From JAGXLC01 sp964585385 (lineage in GTDB: Bacteria > Bacteroidota > Bacteroidia > Bacteroidales > UBA12077): a stretch of DNA of 64,000 bases. The notes below the pieces were generated by a model. That model was given only the letters and a program-made list of their open reading frames with translations, did no database searches and had not been told where the DNA came from. Positions within the stretch are counted from its first letter, which is position 1. Each line of letters opens with the position of its first letter. Positions 55,039 to 64,000 of the stretch are shown one piece after another. Position numbers and translations under genes: made by a program. The DNA is taken from contig CAZPDP010000007.1 in NCBI GenBank assembly GCA_964585385.1, forward strand, positions 1 to 64,000, in the 5' to 3' direction.

Positions 55039-55722
55039 TTAATTTTTAACATCTTCTTCAATTTCTCCATCTTTTAATTGAATGACGCGTTTAGCGTGCC
55101 TTGCAATGTCGGACTCATGGGTAACGAGAATAATGGTGTTGCCTTTCTCCTGAATCTCATCAAAAAGATTTAAAATGTCTGCAGAAGTTTTCGAATCAAG
55201 GTTTCCAGTTGGCTCATCTGCAAGGATAATGGAAGGAGAATTCACAAGTGCCCGGGCCAATGCTACACGCTGTCTCTGCCCCCCGGATAGTTCGTTGGGT
55301 TTATGATTCATCCGGTCTCCCAGACCCACACTTTTCAGGACCCCTTCTCCTCTTTCCAGTCTTTCTTTTTTGTTAATTCCTGCATACACGAGTGGTAAAG
55401 TGGTGTTTTCCAATGCAGAATAACGGGGTAGTAAATTAAATGTCTGGAAAACAAAACCAATCTCCGTATTTCTTATATCCGCTAGCTGATTATCTTCCAG
55501 TCGACTGACATCTTTCTGATTCAGAAAATATTTTCCTTCCGTTGGAGTATCCAGACACCCAAGGATATTCATCAGGGTAGACTTTCCTGAACCGGAGGGT
55601 CCCATTATAGCAACATATTCATTTTTCTCTATGGTCAAATCAATGGATCGAACGGCCTTAATAATCTCAGCTCCTAGATAATAATATTTTTTAAAGCCTA
55701 TCAATTTGATTATATGGGACAT
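55039..55722 (-). CDS. LolD/MacB-type ABC transporter ATPase
   Basis: The start is ATG 55722 (227 residues). Walker A GPSGSGKST at 41-49, Q-loop FQTFNLLPRYSALEN, signature LSGGQRQRVALARAL, Walker B IILADEPTGNLD. This is the ATPase class that pairs with MacB/FtsX-type permeases (lipoprotein release, macrolide or peptide export). No permease is adjacent, while three permeases at 70-13911 lack an ATPase. Pairing in trans is plausible but unproven. It lies about 50 bases downstream of a methyltransferase gene on the same strand. Confidence 0.9.
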   Translation of the reverse strand: MSHIIKLIGFKKYYYLGAEIIKAVRSIDLTIEKNEYVAIMGPSGSGKSTLMNILGCLDTPTEGKYFLNQKDVSRLEDNQLADIRNTEIGFVFQTFNLLPRYSALENTTLPLVYAGINKKERLERGEGVLKSVGLGDRMNHKPNELSGGQRQRVALARALVNSPSIILADEPTGNLDSKTSADILNLFDEIQEKGNTIILVTHESDIARHAKRVIQLKDGEIEEDVKN

Positions 55723-55774
55723 GATGCTTATCTTATTATAGTTGCACGAATTTAATAATAATTGTAACAACCCT

Positions 55775-56587
55775 TCAATATTTTATCATAAAGTTCTGTT
55801 TTGACAATTCTTTTTTGAAAAATACTATCCCCAATTGGAATAAATCAATCGTTACACGAACTTTTTCTGAAGATTGAATATAGTTCCAGGCTTTCTTCAT
55901 ACCCTCTGACCAATAAATGTCATCAATCACCAGAACAGTATTGTTATGACTGAAATTAAGCACAACATTAAAATACTGAATGGTTTTTTCAAAAGAATGA
56001 TCACCATCCATAAACACAAGGTCAAATTTTCCTGAATCTTCTATAGCCCTTGATATTCCGTTTTCAAAAGGTTCATTTAAGAGTTCAATATTTTCCAGGT
56101 TATATTTTTTGAATTGCTCCTTTGCATAGTTTGCCTTATTTGTGCATGCCTCAATTGTATAAATTTTTGCATAAGTATTGCCCAATGCCAGATAGAATGT
56201 GCTAAGTCCCAAGCCTGTCCCTAACTCCAAAATAACACCCGGTTTGAAGTATTCAGCCAGCTTATATAAAACCCTTCCATACCTGTATTTTATTGAAGAG
56301 TTTTTAATAAATTTCCCAACTGTAATTTTCTGATTTTGCTTATATACAGAGCCAGCACCAATTGGAGGACAGTGAATTAAATACCTGTCCTTTTTATACC
56401 TTTGTAAAACTTTCTTAAGATATGTTTTATCGGATTTATTTATGGGGGCGTTTAAAACCCCGATATAAAAATTATAAACAAATGGGGAATGAATTCCATG
56501 TCCCATCAAGTGGCGGGATTTAAGAAAATATAAAATGAACCGCAGGATATATTGAGCCCGGCTTATAATCCTTTGAAAAAAAAGCAT
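55775..56587 (-). CDS. Class I SAM-dependent methyltransferase
   Basis: A 270-residue protein. The SAM-binding motif I is PGVILELGTGLGLSTFYLA, motif II FDLVFMDGDHSFEKTIQYF, motif post-I VLVIDDIYWSEGMKKAW. The N-terminal segment (LKSRHLMGHGIHSPFVYNFY) is typical of a Bacteroidota methyltransferase group without known substrate. It is divergent from recG; the two starts are only 67 bases apart. Confidence 0.85.
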   Translation of the reverse strand: MLFFQRIISRAQYILRFILYFLKSRHLMGHGIHSPFVYNFYIGVLNAPINKSDKTYLKKVLQRYKKDRYLIHCPPIGAGSVYKQNQKITVGKFIKNSSIKYRYGRVLYKLAEYFKPGVILELGTGLGLSTFYLALGNTYAKIYTIEACTNKANYAKEQFKKYNLENIELLNEPFENGISRAIEDSGKFDLVFMDGDHSFEKTIQYFNVVLNFSHNNTVLVIDDIYWSEGMKKAWNYIQSSEKVRVTIDLFQLGIVFFKKELSKQNFMIKY

Positions 56588-56653
56588 AAGATTTTCAATA
56601 TTTCTGGTAACGAATATTATTTTTATAGTGTTTTTTTAATTTCTAAGCTTACT

Positions 56654-58759
56654 ATGAATAAGCTTTTCAACAAAGATATTAAATATCTGCCCGGAGTTGG
56701 TCCCAAACGAGCTGAATTGCTTAAAAATGAACTAAACATAAGCAGTTTTGGTGATCTGCTGTATTATTTCCCATACAAATATGTGGATCGCTCCAAATTT
56801 TATAAGATAAGTGAAATCACTCCGGACCTGCAGCATATTCAAATAAAGGGAAAAATTCAAAATTTTGAACTTGCCGGGAAACCAAACAAAAGAAGACTTA
56901 TCGGTTATTTTTATGATGGAACAGGGATTATCGAATTGGTGTGGTTCAGAAAAGCAAGCTGGATAAGGCAATCGCTTGAACTAAACAAAGAATATGTTGT
57001 TTTTGGTAAGCCTACACTTTTTAACCGCCAGATCAATATTGTTCATCCTGAAATAGAAGCTCTTGAGAAGTTTGAAGCCAAGGTTCAGTCGAAATTGCAG
57101 TCTTTTTACAATACAACAGAAAAATTAAAAAAACATTATGTCAATTCCAGGTTAATCAACAAGCTGCAGAATAATCTCATCAAAGACCATACAGAAGAAA
57201 TTGAAGAAACACTGCCGGATTACCTGGTTGAAAAGTTAAAACTAATGCCTCTGAAAAATGCATTGGTAAACATTCATTTTCCCCAAGGTCACAACGAACT
57301 AAAAAATGCGCAATACAGACTTAAATTTGAAGAACTGTTTTATATTCAGCTTAATATTTTAAAACACCGAACCAACCAGCAAAAAAAATTCAAAGGATTC
57401 ATTTTTGATAAAGTCGGCGATTTATTGCATCGTTTTTACAAAGAAAATCTGCCTTTTGAACTCACCAATGCCCAAAAGAGAGTACTTAGGGAAATCCGTA
57501 AAGACCTGGGTTCCGGAAAACAAATGAACAGATTGCTTCAGGGTGATGTGGGTAGTGGCAAAACGCTGGTAGGACTTATGAGCATTTTGATTGCAATAGA
57601 CAACGGATTTCAGACCTGTTTTATGGCTCCCACCGAAATTCTTGCCAGTCAGCATTATAAAAGCATACTCAGTTTTATTAAGAAACTACCTGTAAATATC
57701 AGGCTATTAACAGGTTCAACAAAAACCCGTGAAAGGAAAGAGATTCACGAACAACTTATGAATGGAGAGCTCGATATACTTGTGGGGACTCATGCACTAA
57801 TCGAGGAAACCGTTCAGTTTAAAAACCTGGGATTTGTAGTTATTGACGAACAGCACAGGTTTGGTGTCGTTCAAAGGGCAAAGCTGTGGAAAAAGAACAC
57901 CAACCCGCCTCATGTGCTTGTTATGACAGCCACACCCATTCCCAGAACTTTAGCAATGACTGTCTACGGAGATTTGGATGTGTCGGTAATTGACGAACTA
58001 CCTCCAGGTCGTAAACCTGTAAAGACACTTCATTTTTTTGAATCGAAACGGTTGAGGGTTTATAAATTTATACAAAAAATGATTGGCGAGGGTAGGCAAA
58101 TCTATATCGTTTATCCTCTCATAAAAGAATCGGAAAAGCTTGATTTGCGAGCTCTTGAATATGGATACGACGCGATGGTCAGAAATTTCCCTCCTCCTAA
58201 GTATTCCGTAAGTGTAGTACACGGACAGATGAAAAACGAAGACAAAGAGAAATCCATGTCCATGTTTGTACAGGGGCGCACCCATATCATGGTGGCCACC
58301 ACAGTAATTGAGGTTGGCGTGGATGTTCCGAATGCCTCTGTTATGGTTATTGAAAACGCTGAACGCTTTGGACTCTCACAACTTCATCAGCTTAGAGGAA
58401 GGGTTGGCAGAGGCGCCCATCAATCCTATTGCATTCTTATGTCCTCCAATAAACTCTCAGATGAAGCCAGGAAGCGCCTCGAAACAATGGTTCAGACAAG
58501 CAATGGATTTGAAATTGCTGAAACAGACCTTCAACTCAGAGGTCCGGGAGATATTGAAGGCACACAACAAAGCGGCATACCTTTTGACCTGAAAATATCA
58601 AACCTGGCTAAGGACGGTGAAATACTAAAATATGCAAGAACAATAGCCAACGATGTATTAGATGAGGATCCGGAACTGGAACAGGAAAAAAATAAAACAT
58701 TTAAAATACAGTTAAAGTTGTTGAATAACAAAACAGCCAATTATAGTGTTGTTAGTTAA
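56654..58759 (+). CDS. recG: ATP-dependent DNA helicase RecG
   Basis: The start is ATG 56654 (701 residues): MNKLFNKDIKYLPGVGPKRA, the standard RecG beginning. The N-terminal wedge/OB domain (about 50-200) is followed by the SF2 helicase core: Walker A QGDVGSGKT, DEQH box VVIDEQHRFGVVQR, MTATPIPRTLAMTVYGD, and C-terminal motifs VIENAERFGLSQLHQLRGRVGR. It remodels stalled replication forks. Length fits the family (about 690-710). Confidence 0.95.
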   Translation: MNKLFNKDIKYLPGVGPKRAELLKNELNISSFGDLLYYFPYKYVDRSKFYKISEITPDLQHIQIKGKIQNFELAGKPNKRRLIGYFYDGTGIIELVWFRKASWIRQSLELNKEYVVFGKPTLFNRQINIVHPEIEALEKFEAKVQSKLQSFYNTTEKLKKHYVNSRLINKLQNNLIKDHTEEIEETLPDYLVEKLKLMPLKNALVNIHFPQGHNELKNAQYRLKFEELFYIQLNILKHRTNQQKKFKGFIFDKVGDLLHRFYKENLPFELTNAQKRVLREIRKDLGSGKQMNRLLQGDVGSGKTLVGLMSILIAIDNGFQTCFMAPTEILASQHYKSILSFIKKLPVNIRLLTGSTKTRERKEIHEQLMNGELDILVGTHALIEETVQFKNLGFVVIDEQHRFGVVQRAKLWKKNTNPPHVLVMTATPIPRTLAMTVYGDLDVSVIDELPPGRKPVKTLHFFESKRLRVYKFIQKMIGEGRQIYIVYPLIKESEKLDLRALEYGYDAMVRNFPPPKYSVSVVHGQMKNEDKEKSMSMFVQGRTHIMVATTVIEVGVDVPNASVMVIENAERFGLSQLHQLRGRVGRGAHQSYCILMSSNKLSDEARKRLETMVQTSNGFEIAETDLQLRGPGDIEGTQQSGIPFDLKISNLAKDGEILKYARTIANDVLDEDPELEQEKNKTFKIQLKLLNNKTANYSVVS

Positions 58760-58772
58760 AAACAAAACAATT

Positions 58773-59600
58773 ATGAAAATTCAGGATATTCTCATAGCTC
58801 TAATTATCATAATCCTTCATGTACACCAGCTTAATGCCCAAAACGGTAACGATTGTTCGAATGAAATGCGGGCATTTCAACCCGGTGAAAAGATAAAATA
58901 CGTATTAACCTACAACTGGTTTTTAGTATGGACGGATGTGGGTGAAGTTACTTTTGAAGTGAAGGAAGACTTTACATTTGAAAATCCCACTTATCATCTG
59001 AAAGGAGTGGGTAAAACATACAAATTCTACGATTGGTTTTACCAGGTAAGAGATATTTATGAGTCGTGGGTGGACCAGGAAACGCTTAAACCTGTATTTT
59101 ATAAAAGAGATATTAACGAAGATGGGTACCTAATCGATATTACTTACAACTATAATTGGATAGATACAGTAGCTTATTCAGAATCAAAAAAAACCAACCA
59201 TCCATTTAAAAGCGATACAATAAAAATTCCCGAGTGTACTCATGATGTCATGTCTATTATTTATCATGCGAGGAATATTGATTTTTCAAAGTATGAAATC
59301 GATGAAAAAATTCCATTAAATCTTCTTCTGGATAGTAAGATTGAGAATATCTATATCCGCTACCAGGGAAAAGAAACCAAAAAAGTCAGGAAACTGGGTA
59401 AGTTTGATTGTATAAAATTTACAGGTTACCTGGTAAAGGGAGATGTTTTTAAAGGAGGAGAACAATTGGAAGTTTGGGTCACCGATGACAAAAACAGGAT
59501 ACCCGTTTGGATTGAAAGCCCTATTAAAGTAGGAAAAATTAAGGCAAGAATGGTTGAACACGAAGGATTAAAATACCCCTTGAATGCTAAAACAGAATAA
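58773..59600 (+). CDS. DUF3108 domain protein (secreted)
   Basis: The start is ATG 58773 (275 residues), with a signal peptide (ILIALIIIILHVHQLNAQ). The mature part has the DUF3108 pattern (GEKIKYVLTYNWFLVWTDVGE, then FKGGEQLEVWVTDDKNRIPVWIESPIKVGK). It is a periplasmic beta-rich protein family without known function, common after recG in Bacteroidota. It starts 13 bases after the recG stop and is probably co-transcribed with it. Confidence 0.85.
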   Translation: MKIQDILIALIIIILHVHQLNAQNGNDCSNEMRAFQPGEKIKYVLTYNWFLVWTDVGEVTFEVKEDFTFENPTYHLKGVGKTYKFYDWFYQVRDIYESWVDQETLKPVFYKRDINEDGYLIDITYNYNWIDTVAYSESKKTNHPFKSDTIKIPECTHDVMSIIYHARNIDFSKYEIDEKIPLNLLLDSKIENIYIRYQGKETKKVRKLGKFDCIKFTGYLVKGDVFKGGEQLEVWVTDDKNRIPVWIESPIKVGKIKARMVEHEGLKYPLNAKTE

Positions 59601-59718
59601 TTTAGAAGTTATACCTGCTGAAAACAGAGTTTAAAAAATATAAAAAAGGAACTGTTCAATACGATGATTACCCGGTTACGAACATATTTTTCCCCGGGAA
59701 TCATATGGCAGACAAGGG

Positions 59719-60306
59719 TCATTGAAGTACTTTAGCAATTGTTTTGAAAATGATTCGGAAGTAATGAGTTAGGTTTCGGTTGTTTTTATATTGCATGTTT
59801 AATTGCAATTTATGGGGCATAATTTCTTCTATGTAATATTTTTCAGGATCGTCAGCAGACTCAAGCAATTCATTTTCATTGAAATACTCAAGTGATGCAA
59901 CATCCGTGATTCCGGGGCGAATACCAAGGATCTTTTTTTGGTTTTCAGTATAAAGATCTACATATTTTCTTACCTCTGGTCTTGGGCCTACAAAGCTCAT
60001 ATCCCCTTTCAAAACATTAAACAATTGAGGCAGTTCATCCAGTTTATATTTGCGCAAAAAATATCCGACACGGGTAATCCTTTTCTCCTTATTTCCTAAG
60101 GTAAGTAAGCCCTTTTTTTCGGCCCCATGATGCATGGTCCTGAATTTATAAAGTGTAAAATCCCTGTTTTCCTTTCCCACTCTTTTTTGTCGGAATAAAA
60201 CACCTCCGGGACTATCAAAAATAATCAACAGAGAGATAATAAGATAGATGGGAGACAAAATAAGAATTCCCATAAAAGAAAACAGAATATCAAAAAAACG
60301 TATCAT
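59719..60306 (-). CDS. Undecaprenyl-phosphate sugar phosphotransferase (PglC-like)
   Basis: A 195-residue monotopic phosphoglycosyl transferase. A single N-terminal membrane helix (FMGILILSPIYLIISLLII) is followed by VLFRQKRVGKENRDF, FTLYKFRTMH, and the catalytic DE in KYKLDELPQLFNVLKGDMSFVGPRPE. It transfers a sugar-1-phosphate to undecaprenyl phosphate, the first membrane step of a surface glycan. Its start overlaps the stop of the aminotransferase gene (60303-60306). The short length matches PglC rather than WcaJ. Confidence 0.92.
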   Translation of the reverse strand: MIRFFDILFSFMGILILSPIYLIISLLIIFDSPGGVLFRQKRVGKENRDFTLYKFRTMHHGAEKKGLLTLGNKEKRITRVGYFLRKYKLDELPQLFNVLKGDMSFVGPRPEVRKYVDLYTENQKKILGIRPGITDVASLEYFNENELLESADDPEKYYIEEIMPHKLQLNMQYKNNRNLTHYFRIIFKTIAKVLQ

Positions 60307-61517
60307 AATCCGTTTTCGTTACAGGTTTCAATAAGAACATCTGCAACTGTCTTTAAGTCTTTGTCAGATAGATCATAATAAACAGGAAGTGATATTTCCG
60401 AGCTGTAATTTTTATAAGCTTTTGGATATTCCTCCATCTTAAAACCACAATCTTTATAGTAAGAAAGAACCGGAATAGGCTGAAAATGAACATTCACAGA
60501 TACTTCCTTTGCAAACATTCCCTGAATGATTTTATCCCGGAAAGCTTCATCAGCATTTTTTATCCTGATCATATAGATGTGATATGAAGATTCGAACTTT
60601 TCTGATTTATAAGGCGGAATAACAGCCCAGTCATACTCTTTAAAACGGCTGGTGTAATAATCAAATATCTGTTTTCTTCTTTCAAGGTTTTCGTGGTCAT
60701 AATTCTCTATTTCAATGAGACCAAGCGAAGCTACTAAATCAGTCATATTTGACTTATAGCCGGGAACGATAACGTCGTACTTCCAGTTCTTGCCGACAGA
60801 TTTCGCAAACGCATCTTTTGTTTGACCGTGCAGGGTAAAAATATTCAGGTAATCATATATTTCCTGGTTATGAAAGGGTACTGGCAGGTTAAGAGCAATA
60901 GCGCCTCCCTCACTTGTAGTAAGGTTTTTAACAGCATGAAAAGAGAACACAGTAACATCGGCCAATACGCCGGTTTTTCTGCCTTTATAGCTTGCTCCCA
61001 GAGAATGAGCTGCATCAGAGAGCAGCAACACTCTTCCAAGCTTTTTTTGTTCAGGTGATTCAGGGTTGAATCGCGCTCTTATACCCGGTAAATTAACTAC
61101 TTCATTCAATTTTTCATAGTTGCAGGGAAGACCCCCAATATCCACAGGCATAACGGCTTTGGTTCGTTCAGAAATCAAATTCTTAACAGACTCAACGTCT
61201 ATATTAAAATCCTTCTCGTTTGTATCCGCTAAGACTGGTTTAGCCCCAAGATGCATGACAACATTGGCAGTAGCTGAATAAGTATAAGCCGGGATAATGA
61301 CCTCATCCCCCTCCTTCACACCAAACCATCGAAGCATTGTTTCAAGACCGTGGGTTGCTGAACTCACACATAATGTCTTTGGATTTCCGCAATATTCCTC
61401 AAGCTTCTTTTCAAATTTTTTGGTTTTGGGTCCTGTGGTAATCCAGCCCGATTTTAATGTATCGATAACTTCCTCTATTGCAGCCTGATCAATCTTGGGT
61501 TTATTGAATGGTATCAT
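60303..61517 (-). CDS. DegT/DnrJ/EryC1/StrS sugar aminotransferase
   Basis: A 404-residue PLP enzyme that aminates a nucleotide keto-sugar. The PLP-lysine is K197 in FSFHAVKNLTTSEGG. Motifs SSATHGLETML (52-62, phosphate binding) and LLLSDAAHSLGASY (about 164-177, the Asp that pairs with PLP nitrogen) are present. It is first in an overlapping pair with the sugar phosphotransferase, so the aminosugar is probably what PglC-type transfer loads. The nucleotide-sugar dehydratase partner must be outside the window. Confidence 0.93.
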   Translation of the reverse strand: MIPFNKPKIDQAAIEEVIDTLKSGWITTGPKTKKFEKKLEEYCGNPKTLCVSSATHGLETMLRWFGVKEGDEVIIPAYTYSATANVVMHLGAKPVLADTNEKDFNIDVESVKNLISERTKAVMPVDIGGLPCNYEKLNEVVNLPGIRARFNPESPEQKKLGRVLLLSDAAHSLGASYKGRKTGVLADVTVFSFHAVKNLTTSEGGAIALNLPVPFHNQEIYDYLNIFTLHGQTKDAFAKSVGKNWKYDVIVPGYKSNMTDLVASLGLIEIENYDHENLERRKQIFDYYTSRFKEYDWAVIPPYKSEKFESSYHIYMIRIKNADEAFRDKIIQGMFAKEVSVNVHFQPIPVLSYYKDCGFKMEEYPKAYKNYSSEISLPVYYDLSDKDLKTVADVLIETCNENGL

Positions 61518-61528
61518 AAAAAAAATTT

Positions 61529-62587
61529 CTAGCGATTAGCATCTATTGGCTTTATTTTCTTATTTCTTAAAATCGTGAACCTGATTATTCCTGAAAAGTA
61601 TCCTATCCCGTATGAGAAATGAATCAGAAAAAAAACAAAAGGCATCAGGAATAAATAGGCAGCATTTTGCTTTTTCATTACAGTTTGAACCGAAAATGCA
61701 GCTCCAAAAATAAAATAAATAAATAAAACAAATAAACCTGCATAGAATAAGGTTTGGCTAATTACAGGCATTACTATGAGTGCAATAATGAATAAGGCAA
61801 AAAAGAACGGAAAAAACTGTCTGACTGTGGCCGGTTTTCTAATTTTCAGATTAACAAGAGGTTTGAAGAATCCAAATTGAAAAAACATCCTGATCATCTT
61901 TGAAAGCTTCTCACGGGCATAATACTTAATTTTTAACCGGGGAATCAGATAAATAGTGCCGCCCGCCTTTATCAAGCGGGCATTGAATTCATCATCCTGG
62001 TTTCGGACCAGGTCTGTATCAAACAGTCCGATTTTTTCAAAGACTTCTCTCTTGTAACAGCCATAAGGTACTGTATCTACTTTACGAATTTTTTCTGTGC
62101 CGAGCCTGTAATAGGCATTCCCAATACCGAATGAGTTGGAAGTGCACTCTGCAATTAAGTTGGCTTCCATTGTATCTCTAGATGGGAGAGTTATCCAGCT
62201 TCCTCCTACATTGTCAGCTTCCAGTTCAAATAATTTTTTGACAAGCACGCTTACATAATTCACGGGATATTCAGAGTGCGCATCAATGCGAATAATAACC
62301 TCCCCCCGGGATTGCCTGATTCCTTTATTCAGGGCAAAGGGAACAACTTTTTCAGGATTCTCCAGGACTTGTATATGCTTATATTTAATATCCCATTTTT
62401 TGAGTATTCCTGGTGTTTTGTCATTACTCATCCCGTCAACAACTATTATTTCAAGCTTATCTGGGGGGTAATCCTGTTGAATCAGATTTCGCAGAACCCT
62501 TTCAATATACCGTTCTTCATTCCTGCAGGGAACGATAAGTGAAACAAAAGGCTCTTCAGATAAACTATTTACTCTGCGTTTTTCCAT
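61529..62587 (-). CDS. Family 2 glycosyltransferase with C-terminal membrane helices
   Basis: A 352-residue GT2 enzyme. The nucleotide-sugar binding start is VSLIVPCRNEERYIERVL, the acidic motif RIDAHSEYPV near 97, and QDDEFNARLIKAGG near 195. Residues about 235-340 hold three or four membrane helices (FFPFFFALFIIALIVMPVIS, LFYAGLFVLFIYFIF, FLMPFVFFLIHFSYGIG), a succinoglycan ExoA-like layout. It acts at the inner membrane extending a lipid-linked glycan. It overlaps the sulfotransferase gene by 19 bases. Confidence 0.9.
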   Translation of the reverse strand: MEKRRVNSLSEEPFVSLIVPCRNEERYIERVLRNLIQQDYPPDKLEIIVVDGMSNDKTPGILKKWDIKYKHIQVLENPEKVVPFALNKGIRQSRGEVIIRIDAHSEYPVNYVSVLVKKLFELEADNVGGSWITLPSRDTMEANLIAECTSNSFGIGNAYYRLGTEKIRKVDTVPYGCYKREVFEKIGLFDTDLVRNQDDEFNARLIKAGGTIYLIPRLKIKYYAREKLSKMIRMFFQFGFFKPLVNLKIRKPATVRQFFPFFFALFIIALIVMPVISQTLFYAGLFVLFIYFIFGAAFSVQTVMKKQNAAYLFLMPFVFFLIHFSYGIGYFSGIIRFTILRNKKIKPIDANR

Positions 62588-63408
62588 TCTGAAAGATCTT
62601 TGCCGGTGAGTTGTTCAATTCCCTCAATTTCTTCTTTTAGCCTGACCATTAATTCGGCTTTACGATGTCCCGGAATAATATCATCCTTGCCCTTATTTAT
62701 TTCCTTAAAGAGTACACTTCGCACAAGCTGACTTCTTTTTAATTTATTTAAAAGAGAATAGAGCTGGAATTTTCTGAGTATCCTTGATCCCAAATCTACC
62801 CAGTAAGCAAATACATTCAGTCGTGCTCTGTTTCTCCGGTTGATGGTTCTGTAAAGGCTTTCCGGGATAAAACCAGGCTCTGCCCCTATTGCTTTATACA
62901 GTTTCCGGGCAAAATTCGCCGGATTCTTTCTTAGCTCTTCATAAAAAAGAATTGAAATCTGCTCTCTTTTAAAATAACGTAAGTAATTTTTTAACTTAGA
63001 ATAGTAATAGTTATCAGTAAGCAGATTGGGTTGTTTATTCAGGGCCTCTTCAAAACTTCCTTCAACCTCACCTGCCCTCTTTCTGTAAAGATAAGCAGAT
63101 GCCATCCTGTCCAACGGATTTCTAAGACAAGTAATCAATTGAATGTCAGGCAATAAATTATGAATTCTTTCAGGGACATCTTCATCATAAAAATACAAAT
63201 TGCTAATTTCTCCAATAGCCTTAGTTCCGGAACAATTCCTGAAAAACTTAAAATACCAGTCGGGCCCTTTCTGGTAATGCTCATTAAAAAAGTGTGTTTC
63301 TTTTGTCCCAGAAGCCATGCACACTTCAGGATGCTCAAGTAAGATTTCATACATCCACGAAGTACCGGATCTGCCGGGACCAATTATAATAAAAGTAGGT
63401 TTTTGCAT
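62569..63408 (-). CDS. Sulfotransferase (PAPS-dependent)
   Basis: A 279-residue cytosolic-type sulfotransferase. The 5'-phosphosulfate-binding loop is GPGRSGTSW (10-18), the 3'-phosphate-binding segment CLRNPLDRMASAY near 92-104. The remainder is basic and helical, as in bacterial and NodH-like glycan sulfotransferases. It suggests a sulfated surface polysaccharide or an anionic sugar in this cluster. It sits between the GT2 and GT4 genes, 15 bases after the GT4 stop. Confidence 0.9.
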   Translation of the reverse strand: MQKPTFIIIGPGRSGTSWMYEILLEHPEVCMASGTKETHFFNEHYQKGPDWYFKFFRNCSGTKAIGEISNLYFYDEDVPERIHNLLPDIQLITCLRNPLDRMASAYLYRKRAGEVEGSFEEALNKQPNLLTDNYYYSKLKNYLRYFKREQISILFYEELRKNPANFARKLYKAIGAEPGFIPESLYRTINRRNRARLNVFAYWVDLGSRILRKFQLYSLLNKLKRSQLVRSVLFKEINKGKDDIIPGHRKAELMVRLKEEIEGIEQLTGKDLSEWKNAE

Positions 63409-63423
63409 AAATTACGATATTGT

Positions 63424-64000
63424 TTAAATGAGCCCCTTATATATGCGCAATAACTTTTTGCTTTCTTCTTTCCAGTTATATTCTTCCTCTATTAGCTTTC
63501 TTCCATTTTCACCCATCTCTTCTCTCCTGTCCGGATTATTAAGTATATATTCGATGGCATCAGCTATCTCAACAGGATTTAAAGGATTCACACAAACTCC
63601 GCAGTTGTTTTTTTCCACTAATTCTTTCCATAAAGGAAAATCAGATGCTATAACCGGTATTCCGGCTGACATGTATTCAAATATTTTATTTGGCTGGGCA
63701 TTCAAATGATTTGGCAGTGAATGAAAAACAACCAATCCAGCCATGGATTTTTCGAGGATATCTCTGTATTCCTCCCTGTTCAGAAAACCCAGTTCATTTA
63801 CTTTTTTCCAGCCTGTTTCATTTCTAAGACTATCTCTTAAATCACTTGAATAATATTGACCACCCAGGTAAAGTCGTATATCATCAAATCGCTCCATGGC
63901 CCGAACCATCTCATAAGCTCCCCTGATGGTTGTAATTTTACCTACATAACAGACTGCTCTTTGCTTAACAGTTTTATCGGGTATTGATGAAGCCAACTCA
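63424..64000 (-). CDS. GT4-type glycosyltransferase (C-terminal part; cut by window edge)
   Basis: At least 192 C-terminal residues; the frame stays open to base 64000, so the N terminus is outside the window. The GT-B C-terminal domain has VCYVGKITTIRGAYEMVRAM and the nucleotide-sugar-binding NKIFEYMSAGIPVIASDFPLWKELV with its EYMSAGIPVIAS pattern. It fits a family 4 (retaining) glycosyltransferase in the surface-glycan cluster. The TTG at 63996 is not the true start. Confidence 0.9.
   Translation of the reverse strand, partial: ELASSIPDKTVKQRAVCYVGKITTIRGAYEMVRAMERFDDIRLYLGGQYYSSDLRDSLRNETGWKKVNELGFLNREEYRDILEKSMAGLVVFHSLPNHLNAQPNKIFEYMSAGIPVIASDFPLWKELVEKNNCGVCVNPLNPVEIADAIEYILNNPDRREEMGENGRKLIEEEYNWKEESKKLLRIYKGLI

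Noticed and set aside
59601..59718. Possible short gene between DUF3108 and sugar transferase genes
   Set aside because: Only about 30 codons without start signal; nothing recognised.

Overview
The window is a low-GC (AT-rich by eye) chromosomal segment of a Bacteroidota bacterium, most likely a Bacteroidales/Marinilabiliales-type lineage. The evidence is the gene families (DUF3109, DUF5063, DUF4384, OstA-like and LVIVD-repeat proteins, gpmI, paired SurA-like chaperones), several perfect TAnnTTTG -7 promoter elements, and weak Shine-Dalgarno sequences. Two runs of exactly 100 N are each flanked by the same 55 bases on both sides, so this is a draft, probably metagenome-derived, scaffold.

Layout. 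Positions 1-16.8 kb hold two copies of one module: large MacB/FtsX-type ABC permeases on the minus strand, divergent from a sigma-54 (NtrC-type) response regulator and histidine kinase pair on the plus strand. Two of the three permeases have a -24/-12-like promoter exactly 30 bases before the start codon, so each regulator probably switches on its adjacent permease. Between the modules (5.3-8.5 kb) lies an accessory island. It has two cassette-like units bounded by matching inverted ends and integron-attC-like hairpin sites. One carries a decayed gene plus a tiny membrane protein, the other a RhuM-Fic/Doc fusion. A 21-bp minisatellite follows. At 17.3-19.9 kb is a DPP-IV-type S9 peptidase. At 20.3-21.6 kb is a REP-associated tyrosine transposase (IS200-like) embedded in about ten short TGAA-loop palindromes.

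From 21.7 to 27.1 kb is a 2-oxo-acid dehydrogenase operon (E1alpha, E1beta, E2, E3, lipoate ligase-like). From 27 to 32.5 kb come an MBL-fold hydrolase, a family-4 uracil-DNA glycosylase with an extra cysteine-rich tail, a YihY membrane protein, DUF3109 and gpmI. From 32.7 to 37.2 kb is a glycine-betaine ABC importer operon next to an outer-membrane porin-like protein. A tRNA-Phe sits at 37.7 kb. The 38-46.7 kb stretch is housekeeping (M16 peptidase, O-methyltransferase, HD hydrolase, rRNA methyltransferase, 3'-5' exonuclease, RecQ). guaB follows, then an envelope-biogenesis cluster (SurA-like, PPIase-less lipoprotein, SurA, OstA-like) to 54.1 kb. Next come a cobalamin adenosyltransferase, a LolD/MacB-type ATPase, recG and DUF3108. 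The window ends in a surface-polysaccharide cluster (sugar transferase, aminotransferase, GT2, sulfotransferase, GT4 cut by the window edge).

The most distinctive signals are the attC-like cassette pair, the transposase/REP array and the duplicated sigma-54 permease modules. No rRNA, CRISPR array or complete self-mobilising element other than the transposase/REP unit was seen.
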